A stretch of DNA of 48,543 nucleotides from Euzebyales bacterium (lineage in GTDB: Bacteria > Actinomycetota > Nitriliruptoria > Euzebyales > JAHELV01): assembly GCA_036374135.1 (NCBI GenBank), contig DASUUK010000103.1, positions 1-48,543 of the forward strand, written 5' to 3'. Of the stretch, positions 22,067 through 31,022 are shown piece after piece (within the stretch, counting starts at the first letter, position 1; each line of letters opens with the position of its first letter). Below the pieces are notes generated by a model that worked only from the letters and a program-made list of their open reading frames with translations, was not told where the DNA came from and did not search any database. The position numbers and the translations under genes were made by a program.

Positions 22067-23350
22067 TCACGGGGCCGCCGCGCGGACCAGGCGGCGGCGG
22101 AGGAACTCGAGCGCGGCGGCCACGGCGAAGTGCTGCACCTCGGCGCGTGAGCGTGGCGGCAGCTCAACGGTGCGGCTGTCATCGAGGCCCGGCATCGTCA
22201 CGGCCAGGCACACCGTCCCGACCGGCCGGTCCCCCTGCGTCGTGGGTCCCGCCACCCCGACGACCGCGACCGCGGCGTCCGTGCCCAACCGCCGGCGGAT
22301 GCCGTCGGCCATCGCGCGCGCGGTCGGTTCGCTGACGGGCCCGTGGGTGCCGAGGACGTCCTCCGGCACATCGGCGAGCCTGCCCTTCGCGGCGGTGGCG
22401 TACGTGATGACACCACCGGCGAACCACGTGCTGGCACCCGGCACGACGGCCAGGCGCGCACCGATGCCGCCCGCGGTGACCGACTCGGCGACCGCCAGCG
22501 TCCACCCGCGATCGTTGAGCAGCCGCGCGACGGCGTGCTCGACGTCCTCGTCGTCGAGTCCGACCACGGCCCTGCCCAGCAGCGCGACGATCTCGTCCAC
22601 CACCGGGTCCACGCGCGCGTGGGCGGCTGCGGCATCCGGCGCACGGGCCGCGACCTGCACGCGCACCTGACCGCCCGACGCCAGGAACGCGATCTGCGGC
22701 GTGTCCCCGTCGGCCAGCCGCTCGACGAGACCGGCGCACCGTTGTGCGACCTCGGACTCGGTGATGCCGGCGGTGCGGACGGTGCGGCGCAACGTGACCG
22801 CGAGGCCGCCGCGCTCACGCAGCAGCGGGAGCACCGCGTCCTGCGTCATCCGGCGCATCTCGCTGGGCACCCCTGGCAGGCAGAGCACCAGCGTGCGGTC
22901 GATGTGTACCGCGAACCCCGGCGCGGTGCCGACCGGTGGCAGCACGTCGGCGCCCACGGGCAGGTCGGCCTGTACCAGGTTGACCGGGGGCATCGACCGA
23001 CCGCGCTCGGCGAAGTACGCCTCCAGCCCGGCGGCCAGCTCGGCACGACGTTCGAGCTCGACGCCCGCGACGTCGGCGATCGCGTAGCGGGTCACGTCGT
23101 CGGCCGTCGGGCCCAGCCCTCCGGTGACGACCACCACGTCGCTGTCGGCGATCGCGGCCCGCAGCACCGGCACCATGTCGTCGAGGTCGTCGCCGACGTC
23201 GACCACGCGGCGGACGTCGATGCCGAGCTCCGTGAGGCGTTGCGCCAGCCATGCGGAGTTGGTGTCGACGACGTCACCGACGACCAGTTCGGAGCCGACG
23301 GCGACCAGCCACGCCCGCAGATCGCGGCCGGACGCGTCAGGAGGCGGCAC
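22067..23350 (-). CDS. cinA: CinA-like competence/damage-inducible protein
   Basis: About 427 residues with two domains. The N-terminal molybdopterin-binding-like domain runs from AVGSELVVGDVVDTNSAWLA through VTGGLGPTADD and LCLPGVPSEM. The C-terminal domain (about 265-425) is the PncC-type nicotinamide-mononucleotide amidase fold, with VAESVTAGGIGARL and GVAGPTTQGDRPVGTV. Together they act in pyridine-nucleotide recycling. GTG at 23350 overlaps the pgsA end by 14 bases; GTG at 23389 is also possible. cinA commonly precedes recA in bacteria, as here with thpR between. Confidence 0.93.
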   Translation of the reverse strand: MPPPDASGRDLRAWLVAVGSELVVGDVVDTNSAWLAQRLTELGIDVRRVVDVGDDLDDMVPVLRAAIADSDVVVVTGGLGPTADDVTRYAIADVAGVELERRAELAAGLEAYFAERGRSMPPVNLVQADLPVGADVLPPVGTAPGFAVHIDRTLVLCLPGVPSEMRRMTQDAVLPLLRERGGLAVTLRRTVRTAGITESEVAQRCAGLVERLADGDTPQIAFLASGGQVRVQVAARAPDAAAAHARVDPVVDEIVALLGRAVVGLDDEDVEHAVARLLNDRGWTLAVAESVTAGGIGARLAVVPGASTWFAGGVITYATAAKGRLADVPEDVLGTHGPVSEPTARAMADGIRRRLGTDAAVAVVGVAGPTTQGDRPVGTVCLAVTMPGLDDSRTVELPPRSRAEVQHFAVAAALEFLRRRLVRAAAP

Positions 23351-23897
23351 TGGCCCTGCGGGCGCCGCGCACCGCGTAGTCGAGCCCACTGCCGATGGTC
23401 AGCGCCACGGCGACGTACAACGCCGCCATACCGCTGCGGTCGGGCACGAACGGCGCGATCACCAGGCAGATCGCGATCAGCTGCGACACGGTCTTGAGCT
23501 TGCCCCAGATGCTGGCCGCCATCACGATGTCGCGGCGCAGGAGCACCTGGCGCTGGACCGTCACCGCAAGCTCGCGCAACGCGATGATGGCCAACACCCA
23601 CCAGGGCACGTCGCCGGTCACGACGAGCGCGGCCAGCACACCGAGCACCAGGATCTTGTCGGCCGCCGGATCGGCGAGCTTGCCCCAGCGGGTGACCTCA
23701 CCGCGGCGGCGGGCGAGCCAGCCGTCGGCAGTGTCGGTCAGTGACGCCACGATGAAGGCGATCAACGCCCACACCGACGCCGAGGTCGTGTCCACGAGCA
23801 GCAGCACGATGATGACGGGCACCAGCAGCACCCGCAGCGCAGTCATGACGTTCGCAGGGTTCAACGTCCGCGAGCCAGATGAGGTCGACACGCTCAC
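23337..23897 (-). CDS. pgsA: CDP-alcohol phosphatidyltransferase (phosphatidylglycerophosphate synthase-like)
   Basis: A 186-residue membrane enzyme with 5-6 hydrophobic segments. The CDP-alcohol phosphotransferase signature D-x2-DG-x2-AR-x8-G-x3-D-x3-D is complete in TDTADGWLARR ... WGKLADPAADK. The gene in this position in actinobacteria is usually pgsA, making phosphatidylglycerophosphate from CDP-diacylglycerol and glycerol-3-phosphate; the alcohol cannot be proven by sequence. Start at GTG 23895-23897 (GGTAGG upstream); TTG 23909 and GTG 23891 are alternatives. It overlaps the cinA start. Confidence 0.88.
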   Translation of the reverse strand: MSVSTSSGSRTLNPANVMTALRVLLVPVIIVLLLVDTTSASVWALIAFIVASLTDTADGWLARRRGEVTRWGKLADPAADKILVLGVLAALVVTGDVPWWVLAIIALRELAVTVQRQVLLRRDIVMAASIWGKLKTVSQLIAICLVIAPFVPDRSGMAALYVAVALTIGSGLDYAVRGARRASAAS

Positions 23898-23979
23898 ATG
23901 CCTACCCAACGCCGCGGGTGCTCAGGCAGATGACGAGCGACCCATGTGGGCGCCTCGACGGCATCCTGCCACGTGTCGA

Positions 23980-25056
23980 TCACGACGCAACGTCCAGCAC
24001 GACACGAGCGAGCGCACCGGCGGCGTCGCGCCGTGCCAGCGCGCGGGCGGCCGCCGCCATCTCCTCACGCCGCACAGGGTCGTCGAGCAGCGCCACGACC
24101 CGGTCCACGAGCTCGGTCGGCGCCGTCTCGTTGTCGACCATGACGGCGGCGCCCTGACCGGCGAGCCACTCCGCGTTGGAACGCTGGTCCGAGAACGGAC
24201 CGGGCACCACCACCGCCGGGACGCCCGCCGCGGGCAGCTCGGCCATGGTCGACGCGCCGGCGCGCGCGATGCACAGATCCGCCGCGAGGAACGCGTCGAC
24301 GAGCCGTTCGCCCAGATAGGCGTGGACCTCGTACCGGCGCTGGAGCTCGGGGGGCAGCTGTGACCATCGTTCGACCATCTCGGCGTGATCGAGATCGCCG
24401 CACACGTGGACGAACCGGGCGCGCGTGAGCAGCCGCTCGACATCGGCGCCCACGGTCCGGTTGAGCGTCCGCGCACCGCGGCTGCCGCCGTAGAGCACGA
24501 GCAGCAGGTCGTCCCCGACGTCGAACGCCTTGCGCGCCGTCTGGCGGTCGCCGACCAGGAAGGCCTGTCGCAACGGGTAGCCGGTCACCACGGCACGGTC
24601 GCGTCCCACGAGGTCTGCGGCAGCGTCGAACGCGCAGGCGATCCTCGTGGCCAGGGGTCGCTGCGCACGCACGGCCACGCCGGGCCGGATGTCGGGCAGG
24701 AACACGACGACGGGCACGCGCAGCAGCCACGCGGCCATCGCCACGGGCACGCTGACGTACCCGCCCGTGGTCAGCACCGCGTCGGGACGCAGCCGCCGGA
24801 GGGCGCGCAGGGCCTGCACCAGTCCGACCGTCAGCCGCGCGATCGACCGCAGCAGCCGGTCGGGCCGTTGTCCGCGGATCGCTCCCGCGCGCACGGTCAC
24901 GTAGTCGAGCCCCGCCGCCGTGACGATCCGGCGCTCCATCCCGTCCGGGGTGCCGACCCATGTGACGTCTGGTGCCGGACCCGGCCAGCCGTCGAGCATC
25001 GCCAGGGCCGGGTACACGTGTCCGGCGGTGCCTCCGCCGCAGATGACCAGTCGCAT
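23980..25056 (-). CDS. MurG-like UDP-GlcNAc glycosyltransferase
   Basis: A 358-residue GT-B enzyme of the MurG family. The N-terminal MRLVICGGGTAGHVYPALA carries the first glycine-rich loop and the catalytic-region His. The C-terminal domain has LVLYGGSRGARTLN, ARAGASTMAELPAAGVPA and FSDQRSNAEWL, which bind UDP-GlcNAc. MurG forms lipid II in wall synthesis. The middle is less typical: MurG normally has an NxxPG loop in this region, here FLPDIRPGVAVRAQ. The gene sits between ftsK and pgsA rather than in a division/cell-wall cluster, so it may be a paralogue with another lipid acceptor. Confidence 0.78.
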   Translation of the reverse strand: MRLVICGGGTAGHVYPALAMLDGWPGPAPDVTWVGTPDGMERRIVTAAGLDYVTVRAGAIRGQRPDRLLRSIARLTVGLVQALRALRRLRPDAVLTTGGYVSVPVAMAAWLLRVPVVVFLPDIRPGVAVRAQRPLATRIACAFDAAADLVGRDRAVVTGYPLRQAFLVGDRQTARKAFDVGDDLLLVLYGGSRGARTLNRTVGADVERLLTRARFVHVCGDLDHAEMVERWSQLPPELQRRYEVHAYLGERLVDAFLAADLCIARAGASTMAELPAAGVPAVVVPGPFSDQRSNAEWLAGQGAAVMVDNETAPTELVDRVVALLDDPVRREEMAAAARALARRDAAGALARVVLDVAS

Positions 25057-25063
25057 GGGACGC

Positions 25064-27457
25064 CTACCGTTTGGCGCCGACGTCGCCGACGGCCGACTCG
25101 AGTTGATCGACGGTCATGAGCACCTGCCGCGCCTTCGATCCCTCCGACGGACCGACGACGCCGAGCTCCTCGAGCTCGTCCATGATGCGGCCCGCCCGGG
25201 CGAAGCCGATCTTCAGCTTGCGCTGCAGCATCGACGTCGACCCCAGCCCCGACCGCACGACGAGCTCACGCGCAGCCTTGACCAGGTCCTGGTCAGTCGC
25301 GTCGTCACCCGTGACGTCGGCCATCATCGCGTCCTGGCCCTCACGGATGATGCCGTCGACATGCTCCGCCTCGCGCTGCTCCTTGCAGAACGCGACGACC
25401 TGCTCCACCTCCGTCTCCGACACGAAGCAGCCCTGCAGGCGGTGCGGCTTCGACGCGTTCGCCGGCATGAACAGCATGTCGCCGTCACCGACGAGCTTCT
25501 CGGCGCCCCCCTGGTCGAGGATCGTGCGGCTGTCGGCATGGGTGGCCATGGCCAGCGCGATGCGCGACGGCACGTTCGCCTTGATCAGGCCGGTCACCAC
25601 GTCCACCGACGGACGCTGGGTCGCGACCACCAGGTGGATGCCGACGGCGCGGGCCATCTGGGCGATGCGCACGATGTGGGACTCGACGTCGCGGGGCGCG
25701 ATCATCATCAGGTCGGCGAGCTCGTCGATGACGAACAACAGGTACGGGTAGGGCTTGGCCTCGTCGTCGGCGGCGACCGGTCGCTGCGGATCGGACGCCG
25801 CGCCGGCACCGGGCAGCAGCGGCCGCGACCGCACGTGGCCCTCGACCACGGCCTTGTTGTACGAGTCGACGTTGCGGTAGCCGCGCTCGGCGAGCACCTC
25901 GTAGCGCGACTCCATCTCCTCGACCGTCCACTGCAACGCCTCGGTCGCGCGCTTGGGGTCGGTGATCACCGGGGTCAGCAGGTGGGGAGCGCCCTCGTAG
26001 CTCGACAGCTCGACGCGCTTGGGATCGACAAGGATCATCCGCGTCTGGTTCGGCGTCGCCCGCATCACGATGCTCGAGATGATCGAGTTCATCGTGACCG
26101 ACTTGCCCGAGCCGGTCGCGCCGGCGATCAGCAGGTGCGGCATCGTCGCCAGGTTGACCATGACCGGGTTCGTCGAGATGTCGACACCGATGCCGGCCGC
26201 CAGCGGATGCGGCTCGATCTGTGCCTCCGGAGAGCGCAGCACGTCCCCGAGCGTCACCAGGTCCCGCTCGCGGTTGGGCACCTCGATCCCGATGGCCGAC
26301 TTGCCGGGGATCGGCGCGACGATGCGGATCTCGGGTGTCGCCAGCGCGTACGAGATGTCGTCCGCCAGCCTCGTGACCGCCGCGACCTTGACCCCTGTGC
26401 CCAGCGAGATCTCGAACCGCGTGACCGTCGGGCCCTGCGCCACCTTCGACACCGCCGCGTCGACATTGAACTGCGACAGCGTGCGCTCGAGCGACCGCCG
26501 CATCTGGTCGCGGCTGCGCTTGTTGCCGGTCGCGACCCGGCCGGTCCGCAGCAGCTCCATCGGCGGAAGCTGGTAGTCGGCCCACGGGTCGTCGGAGCCC
26601 GGCGGGGCGAGCCGCCGCGCGCCGGTTGCGGCAGTGGCCGCGGCGTCGCTCGTGACATCGATGCGGCGTGGCAGCAGCCGGGTGTCGAGCAGTTCCTCGT
26701 CGACGTCGGGTTCCGGAGGGTCGTCGGGCGGCGGCACCTCGGCCGTGGCGGCGACGGACGCATCGACCTGGGTCGTCGCATCGCCGACCAGCCCGTCCCG
26801 CTCGAGCGTGTCACCATCCGCCACCTCGCCGCGACCCCGGCCGACCCGCCGCTCACCGATCCGCTTGCGCAGTGCCGACCACATGGTCGCGGTCGCCCCC
26901 ACGATCTCGCGCGGCGGCGTGGAGGTCAGCACCATCACGCCGACGGCGAGCAGTGCGATGAGCACCACCACCGCGCCCCACATCTCGGCGACGGTCATGA
27001 GCGGAACCGCCGCCGTGGCACCGAACCAGCCGGCTGCGGCGTGCAGCTGTGACAATGGCGCCCGCCACGACGGGGCGCCGCGCGCGAGGTGCCACAGCCC
27101 CGCCAGCGCGAACACGGTGATCAGCCAGCCCGCGACGACCCGCACGTTGCGTGGGCGCGCCGGCCGCAGCAGCATGATGCCGGCCGCCGCCAGCGCCGGT
27201 GGCGCGAGCAGCCCGAACACGCCGAACAGCCCGAGGAACAGCAGCTCGAGGAAGCTGCCGACCAGCCCCGCGGCGTGCAGGTACACGCCGAGCATCGACA
27301 GCACCGCGAGGATGAGCAGCGCGACGCCCCACCCGTCACGCCACAGGTCGCGCTGCTCCTGCGAAGCGCGCTTCGTGCTGCGCGTGCGCTTCGAGCGCGT
27401 GCCCGACGTGCGCGTCGACGAGCGCTTCGTGGACTGCGAGCGCGTCGCGATCGTCAC
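25064..27457 (-). CDS. ftsK: DNA translocase FtsK/SpoIIIE
   Basis: A 797-residue septal DNA pump that clears chromosomes from the division site. The N-terminus starts with a very basic Ser/Thr/Arg stretch and has about four membrane segments (residues 43-60, 68-97, 108-124, 160-178). A variable linker at 180-300 follows. The motor domain has Walker A IAGATGSGKS (444-453) and Walker B YLLFVIDELADLM. The C-terminal gamma winged helix (SMLQRKLKIGFARAGRIMDE) recognises KOPS-like sites. The ATG overlaps the rnj stop. Confidence 0.95.
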   Translation of the reverse strand: MTIATRSQSTKRSSTRTSGTRSKRTRSTKRASQEQRDLWRDGWGVALLILAVLSMLGVYLHAAGLVGSFLELLFLGLFGVFGLLAPPALAAAGIMLLRPARPRNVRVVAGWLITVFALAGLWHLARGAPSWRAPLSQLHAAAGWFGATAAVPLMTVAEMWGAVVVLIALLAVGVMVLTSTPPREIVGATATMWSALRKRIGERRVGRGRGEVADGDTLERDGLVGDATTQVDASVAATAEVPPPDDPPEPDVDEELLDTRLLPRRIDVTSDAAATAATGARRLAPPGSDDPWADYQLPPMELLRTGRVATGNKRSRDQMRRSLERTLSQFNVDAAVSKVAQGPTVTRFEISLGTGVKVAAVTRLADDISYALATPEIRIVAPIPGKSAIGIEVPNRERDLVTLGDVLRSPEAQIEPHPLAAGIGVDISTNPVMVNLATMPHLLIAGATGSGKSVTMNSIISSIVMRATPNQTRMILVDPKRVELSSYEGAPHLLTPVITDPKRATEALQWTVEEMESRYEVLAERGYRNVDSYNKAVVEGHVRSRPLLPGAGAASDPQRPVAADDEAKPYPYLLFVIDELADLMMIAPRDVESHIVRIAQMARAVGIHLVVATQRPSVDVVTGLIKANVPSRIALAMATHADSRTILDQGGAEKLVGDGDMLFMPANASKPHRLQGCFVSETEVEQVVAFCKEQREAEHVDGIIREGQDAMMADVTGDDATDQDLVKAARELVVRSGLGSTSMLQRKLKIGFARAGRIMDELEELGVVGPSEGSKARQVLMTVDQLESAVGDVGAKR

Positions 27458-29106
27458 ACCTCCACGATCAGCGGATGGATGACGGGACGGCGACCGACCT
27501 CGTCGCGCCAGAAGCGCGCCAACGTCTGCACGACGAGGCGGCGCACGACGCTCGGATCCCCCTCATGACCGCGGTCCGCGAGCTCACCCTGCAGCACTCC
27601 CGCCGCTTTGGTCAGCAGGTCGGAGTGCTCCTTCTCGTAGATGATCCCGCTCTGCGTGACGTCGATGTCGCCGACCACCCGACCGCGCGAGTCGAGGACG
27701 ACGGTGGCCACGCAGATGCCTTCGTTGGACAGGCGGTGACGGTCGCGGAGCACGGCGTTGCCGACATCCCCGACGCCGAGACCGTCGACGAAGACGCGCC
27801 CGGCGGTGAAGCCCTCCCCCCGGCGCACGACGCCGTCCTCGAGCACGACGCGGTCGCCGTCGGAGCACACGAGCACCTGCGCCGGATCGACGCCGGTCTC
27901 GCGCGCGATCCCCGCGTGGACCACCAAGTGGCGGTACTCGCCGTGCACCGGGATCACAGCCTTCGGGCGCACGATGTTGTGGACCATGCGCAGTTCGTCG
28001 GCCGACGCGTGGCCGGACACGTGGATGTCGGCGACACCCTTGTGCACGACGCGCGCGCCTCGCCTGAACAGGTTGTTGATCGAGCGGTAGATGGCGTGCT
28101 CGTTGCCAGGGATGACCGACGACGCCATGACGACCGTGTCGCCCTCGCCGACGGTGACCTGCCGGTGCTGGCCGACCGCCATCAACGACAGGGCGGCGAA
28201 CGGCTCGCCCTGCGAGCCCGTGCAGATGATCACGACGTCGTCCGCCGGCAGCGTGTCAACCTGATCCAGTTCGATGATCTCGGTGTCGTCGTAGTCCAGG
28301 TAGCCCAACTCGCGGGCGATCGCGGTGTTGCGCACCATCGACCGGCCGACGAAGCAGACGCGGCGACCCTCCTCGCGCGCCGCCGACAGCACCTGCTGCA
28401 CGCGGTGGATGTGGCTCGCGAACGTCGTGACGACGATGCGGCCGGTCGCTTCGGCGAACACCTCGCGCAGGGTGTGGCCGACGACACGCTCGCTGGGGAT
28501 CAGTCCGCCGACCTCTGCGTTGGTCGAGTCGGCGAGCAGCAGTGCGACGCCGGCGTCGCCCAGCGCCGCCAGGTGGGGCAGGTCCGTGGGCCGCCCGTCG
28601 ATCGGCGTCTGGTCGAGCTTGAAGTCACCCGAGTGCAGGACCGTTCCGTGCGACGTGTGCAAGGCGACGCCCAGCGCGTCGGGGATCGAGTGGTTCATCG
28701 CGACGAACTCGAGATCGAACGGCGGCGCCTCGATGCGCTCCCCCGCCTCGACCTCGACCATCTCCGCCGTGACGTCGGGATGCTCCTCGAGCTTGGCGCG
28801 CACCAGCCCCAACGTCAGCCGGCTGCCGTAGACCGGCAGCGGACCGAACTCGCGCAGGAAGAACGGCAGCGCTCCGATGTGGTCCTCGTGGCCGTGGGTG
28901 AGCACCACGCAGTCCACGTCGTCGGCGCGGTCGCGCAGGACGGACCAGTCCGGCAGGATCAGGTCGATGCCGTAGTGCTCGGCGTCCGGGAAGATCAGCC
29001 CGACATCGATCAGTGCGATGCGGCCATCGACCTCGATCGCCGCCATGTTGGCACCGATCTCACCGAGTCCGCCGAAGAAGGAGATCTCGACCGGTCGACC
29101 GCTCAT
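27454..29106 (-). CDS. rnj: ribonuclease J
   Basis: A 550-residue metallo-beta-lactamase/beta-CASP ribonuclease with 5'-exo and endonuclease activity in mRNA and rRNA processing. The metal-binding HxHxDH motif is THGHEDHIGALP. Further blocks are GDFKLDQTP, LLADSTNAE and SGHASADEL, and the C-terminal domain is the RNase J dimerisation region. Its ATG overlaps the dapA stop and its stop overlaps the ftsK start, so dapA-rnj-ftsK are coupled. Confidence 0.95.
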   Translation of the reverse strand: MSGRPVEISFFGGLGEIGANMAAIEVDGRIALIDVGLIFPDAEHYGIDLILPDWSVLRDRADDVDCVVLTHGHEDHIGALPFFLREFGPLPVYGSRLTLGLVRAKLEEHPDVTAEMVEVEAGERIEAPPFDLEFVAMNHSIPDALGVALHTSHGTVLHSGDFKLDQTPIDGRPTDLPHLAALGDAGVALLLADSTNAEVGGLIPSERVVGHTLREVFAEATGRIVVTTFASHIHRVQQVLSAAREEGRRVCFVGRSMVRNTAIARELGYLDYDDTEIIELDQVDTLPADDVVIICTGSQGEPFAALSLMAVGQHRQVTVGEGDTVVMASSVIPGNEHAIYRSINNLFRRGARVVHKGVADIHVSGHASADELRMVHNIVRPKAVIPVHGEYRHLVVHAGIARETGVDPAQVLVCSDGDRVVLEDGVVRRGEGFTAGRVFVDGLGVGDVGNAVLRDRHRLSNEGICVATVVLDSRGRVVGDIDVTQSGIIYEKEHSDLLTKAAGVLQGELADRGHEGDPSVVRRLVVQTLARFWRDEVGRRPVIHPLIVEV

Positions 29107-29999
29107 GGCGCTCCCGCGAGGACGACGCCGGCCGCGCCCAGGGCGGCGCGCATCGCCGTGATCGTGGCATCGCTCGCGGCGGCCAACGGGGGCCGCACGG
29201 CGCCACCGGGCAGACCGACCAGCTCGAGGCCTGCCTTCAGCGGTGCCGGGTTCGACTCGATGAACAGTGCCGTGAACAGCCCGAGCAGCGCGAGGTGATC
29301 ATTGCGCGCAGCAGCCGGATCGCGCGGGAAGACCTCGATCATGCGCGCGAGCCGGTCCGCGACGAAGTGCCCCGCGACGCTGACCACGCCGACGGCGCCG
29401 ACCGCCAGCAGCGGCAGCAGGTCGATGTCGTTGCCCGCGTAGACATCGAAGTCGTCCGGCTTGCGAGAGACGAGCCACGCGGCCTTGTCGAGGTCCTTGA
29501 CGGCGTCCTTGACGCCCACGATGTTGTCGACGCGTTCGGCGAGCGCCAGCAGCGACGCCGGCGGGATCTCCGCCGCGGTGCGCCCCGGGATGTTGTAGAG
29601 CAGCACCGGCAGGTCGACGGCGGCCGCGACGGTCGTGAAGTGCGCCTCCAACCCGCGCACCTGCGGCCGGTTGTAGTAGGGCGTCACGAGCATGATGCCG
29701 TCGATGCCGCGGGGCGCCGCCTCGGCCGCGAGCGCGACGGTTTCGGCCGTGTCGTTCTTGCCGACCCCCGCCACGACCTTGGCGTGGCCGCCGACGGCAT
29801 CGACGACCGCCGAGAACAGATCGAGCGTCTCGTCGTGCGAGAGCGTCGGCGACTCGCCGGTCGTCCCGGCCACCACGAGACCGTCGTTGCCGTGCTCGAC
29901 GAGGTGGTGAGCCAGCTTCTGGGCCCCATCGAGATCGAGCGTGCCGTCCGGCAGCATCGGACTCGCCATCGCCGTCAGCACGTGTCCGAACGCGGGCAT
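29103..29999 (-). CDS. dapA: 4-hydroxy-tetrahydrodipicolinate synthase
   Basis: A 298-residue DapA, first enzyme of the lysine/diaminopimelate branch (pyruvate plus aspartate semialdehyde). Seen are GTTGESPTLSHDE, YYNRPQ, the catalytic Tyr in YNIPGRT and the Schiff-base Lys in GVKDAVKDL. The ATG at 29997-29999 has AGGTG 6 bases upstream; upstream TTG/ATG codons at 30014 and 30005 are less well placed. dapB lies 309 bases upstream on the same strand. Confidence 0.95.
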   Translation of the reverse strand: MPAFGHVLTAMASPMLPDGTLDLDGAQKLAHHLVEHGNDGLVVAGTTGESPTLSHDETLDLFSAVVDAVGGHAKVVAGVGKNDTAETVALAAEAAPRGIDGIMLVTPYYNRPQVRGLEAHFTTVAAAVDLPVLLYNIPGRTAAEIPPASLLALAERVDNIVGVKDAVKDLDKAAWLVSRKPDDFDVYAGNDIDLLPLLAVGAVGVVSVAGHFVADRLARMIEVFPRDPAAARNDHLALLGLFTALFIESNPAPLKAGLELVGLPGGAVRPPLAAASDATITAMRAALGAAGVVLAGAP

Positions 30000-30308
30000 G
30001 GTCATCACCTGCAATCACTGTGTCGCTCGTGGTCCGGCGTTTCCGGCCCGCCGCATGTCCCGCGGAACCCGGCTCCGCGGACCTCGCCGGTCGGCCCGAC
30101 GGCTGTCGCACGCCGCTCCGCCGCGTCCCGCAGTCTAGCTGGCGGCGCCTCCACGACCGGTGCACCTCACCACGATCCCGGCTGGACCACACGGCCGGCG
30201 GGCCATCCCCCCACCCGCGTGCACGACGCCGGCGCATCGACGCGCCCGGCTACGGCGACTGGGGAACATGTGCGCGCCGGGCGTTGAGGATCTTCCCCGG
30301 CGGTCACA
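30000..30308 (-). other. dapB-dapA intergenic region
   Basis: No gene is seen here. It contains a hairpin, CCGCGGA-loop-TCCGCGG at 30060-30080 (7-bp stem, 7-base loop, no U-tract), that could be a weak terminator or leader structure before dapA. I see no convincing -10/-35 pair. Confidence 0.4.
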
Positions 30309-31019
30309 TCACAGCAGCGCGTCGAGCCCGACGGTCAGGCCCGGGAGATCGCCGACCGCGCGCACCGCCATGAGCACGCCCGGCATGAACGACCGCCGAT
30401 CGATCGAGTCGTGGCGGATCGTGAGCGTCTGCCCGGTCGCGCCGAACACGACCGCCTGACTCGCCACGACGCCGGGCAGCCGGACGCTGTGGACCGGCAC
30501 GTCGTCACGGATCATGCCGCGTGCGACGTTGTCGACCGGCCCCGGTACCGCGACGGTTCCACGGCGGGCCGCGGCGATGCGCTCCGCGGTGCGCAGCGCG
30601 GTGCCGCTGGGCGCGTCGGCCTTGCGCTCGTGGTGGGCCTCGATGATCTCGGCCTGGGGCATGTGCGCGGCCACCTGCTCGGCGAGGCGCATCATGAGCA
30701 CGGCACCGATGGCGAAGTTCGGCACGACCAGGCAGTGCGCCGTGCCGGTCCGCCGCGACAGGTCCTCGAGCTGGGCGGCGTCGAGGCCCGACGCACCGAC
30801 GACCGCGTGGATCCCCCGGTCGAGCAGCCACACGACGTTGTCGTGGACCGTGGCCGGGGTCGTGAACTCCACCGCCACGTCGGCGCCGCCGTCGACCACC
30901 TCGTCGAGCGCGTCACCCGATCCCACGCGGGCGACCAGTTCGAGGTCCGCGGCCTCGGCCATCGCCTGACACGTCAGCGAGCCCATCCGGCCGTGGGCAC
31001 CGATCACTGCGACACGCAT
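30309..31019 (-). CDS. dapB: 4-hydroxy-tetrahydrodipicolinate reductase
   Basis: A 236-residue DapB, next step after DapA. The nucleotide-binding GAHGRMGS starts the protein; VEFTTPATV, VVGASGL and the catalytic block EAHHERKADAPSGTA are all present. The C-terminal SFMPGVLMAVRAVGDLPGLTVGLD matches the family end. It starts 3 bases after the M16 peptidase stop, so it is co-transcribed with it. Confidence 0.95.
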   Translation of the reverse strand: MRVAVIGAHGRMGSLTCQAMAEAADLELVARVGSGDALDEVVDGGADVAVEFTTPATVHDNVVWLLDRGIHAVVGASGLDAAQLEDLSRRTGTAHCLVVPNFAIGAVLMMRLAEQVAAHMPQAEIIEAHHERKADAPSGTALRTAERIAAARRGTVAVPGPVDNVARGMIRDDVPVHSVRLPGVVASQAVVFGATGQTLTIRHDSIDRRSFMPGVLMAVRAVGDLPGLTVGLDALL

Positions 31020-31022
31020 CGG

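Noticed and set aside
24920-27052. 710-codon plus-strand frame opposite murG-like gene and ftsK
   Set aside because: Composition is Arg/His/Asp-rich and ftsK motifs explain the DNA fully.
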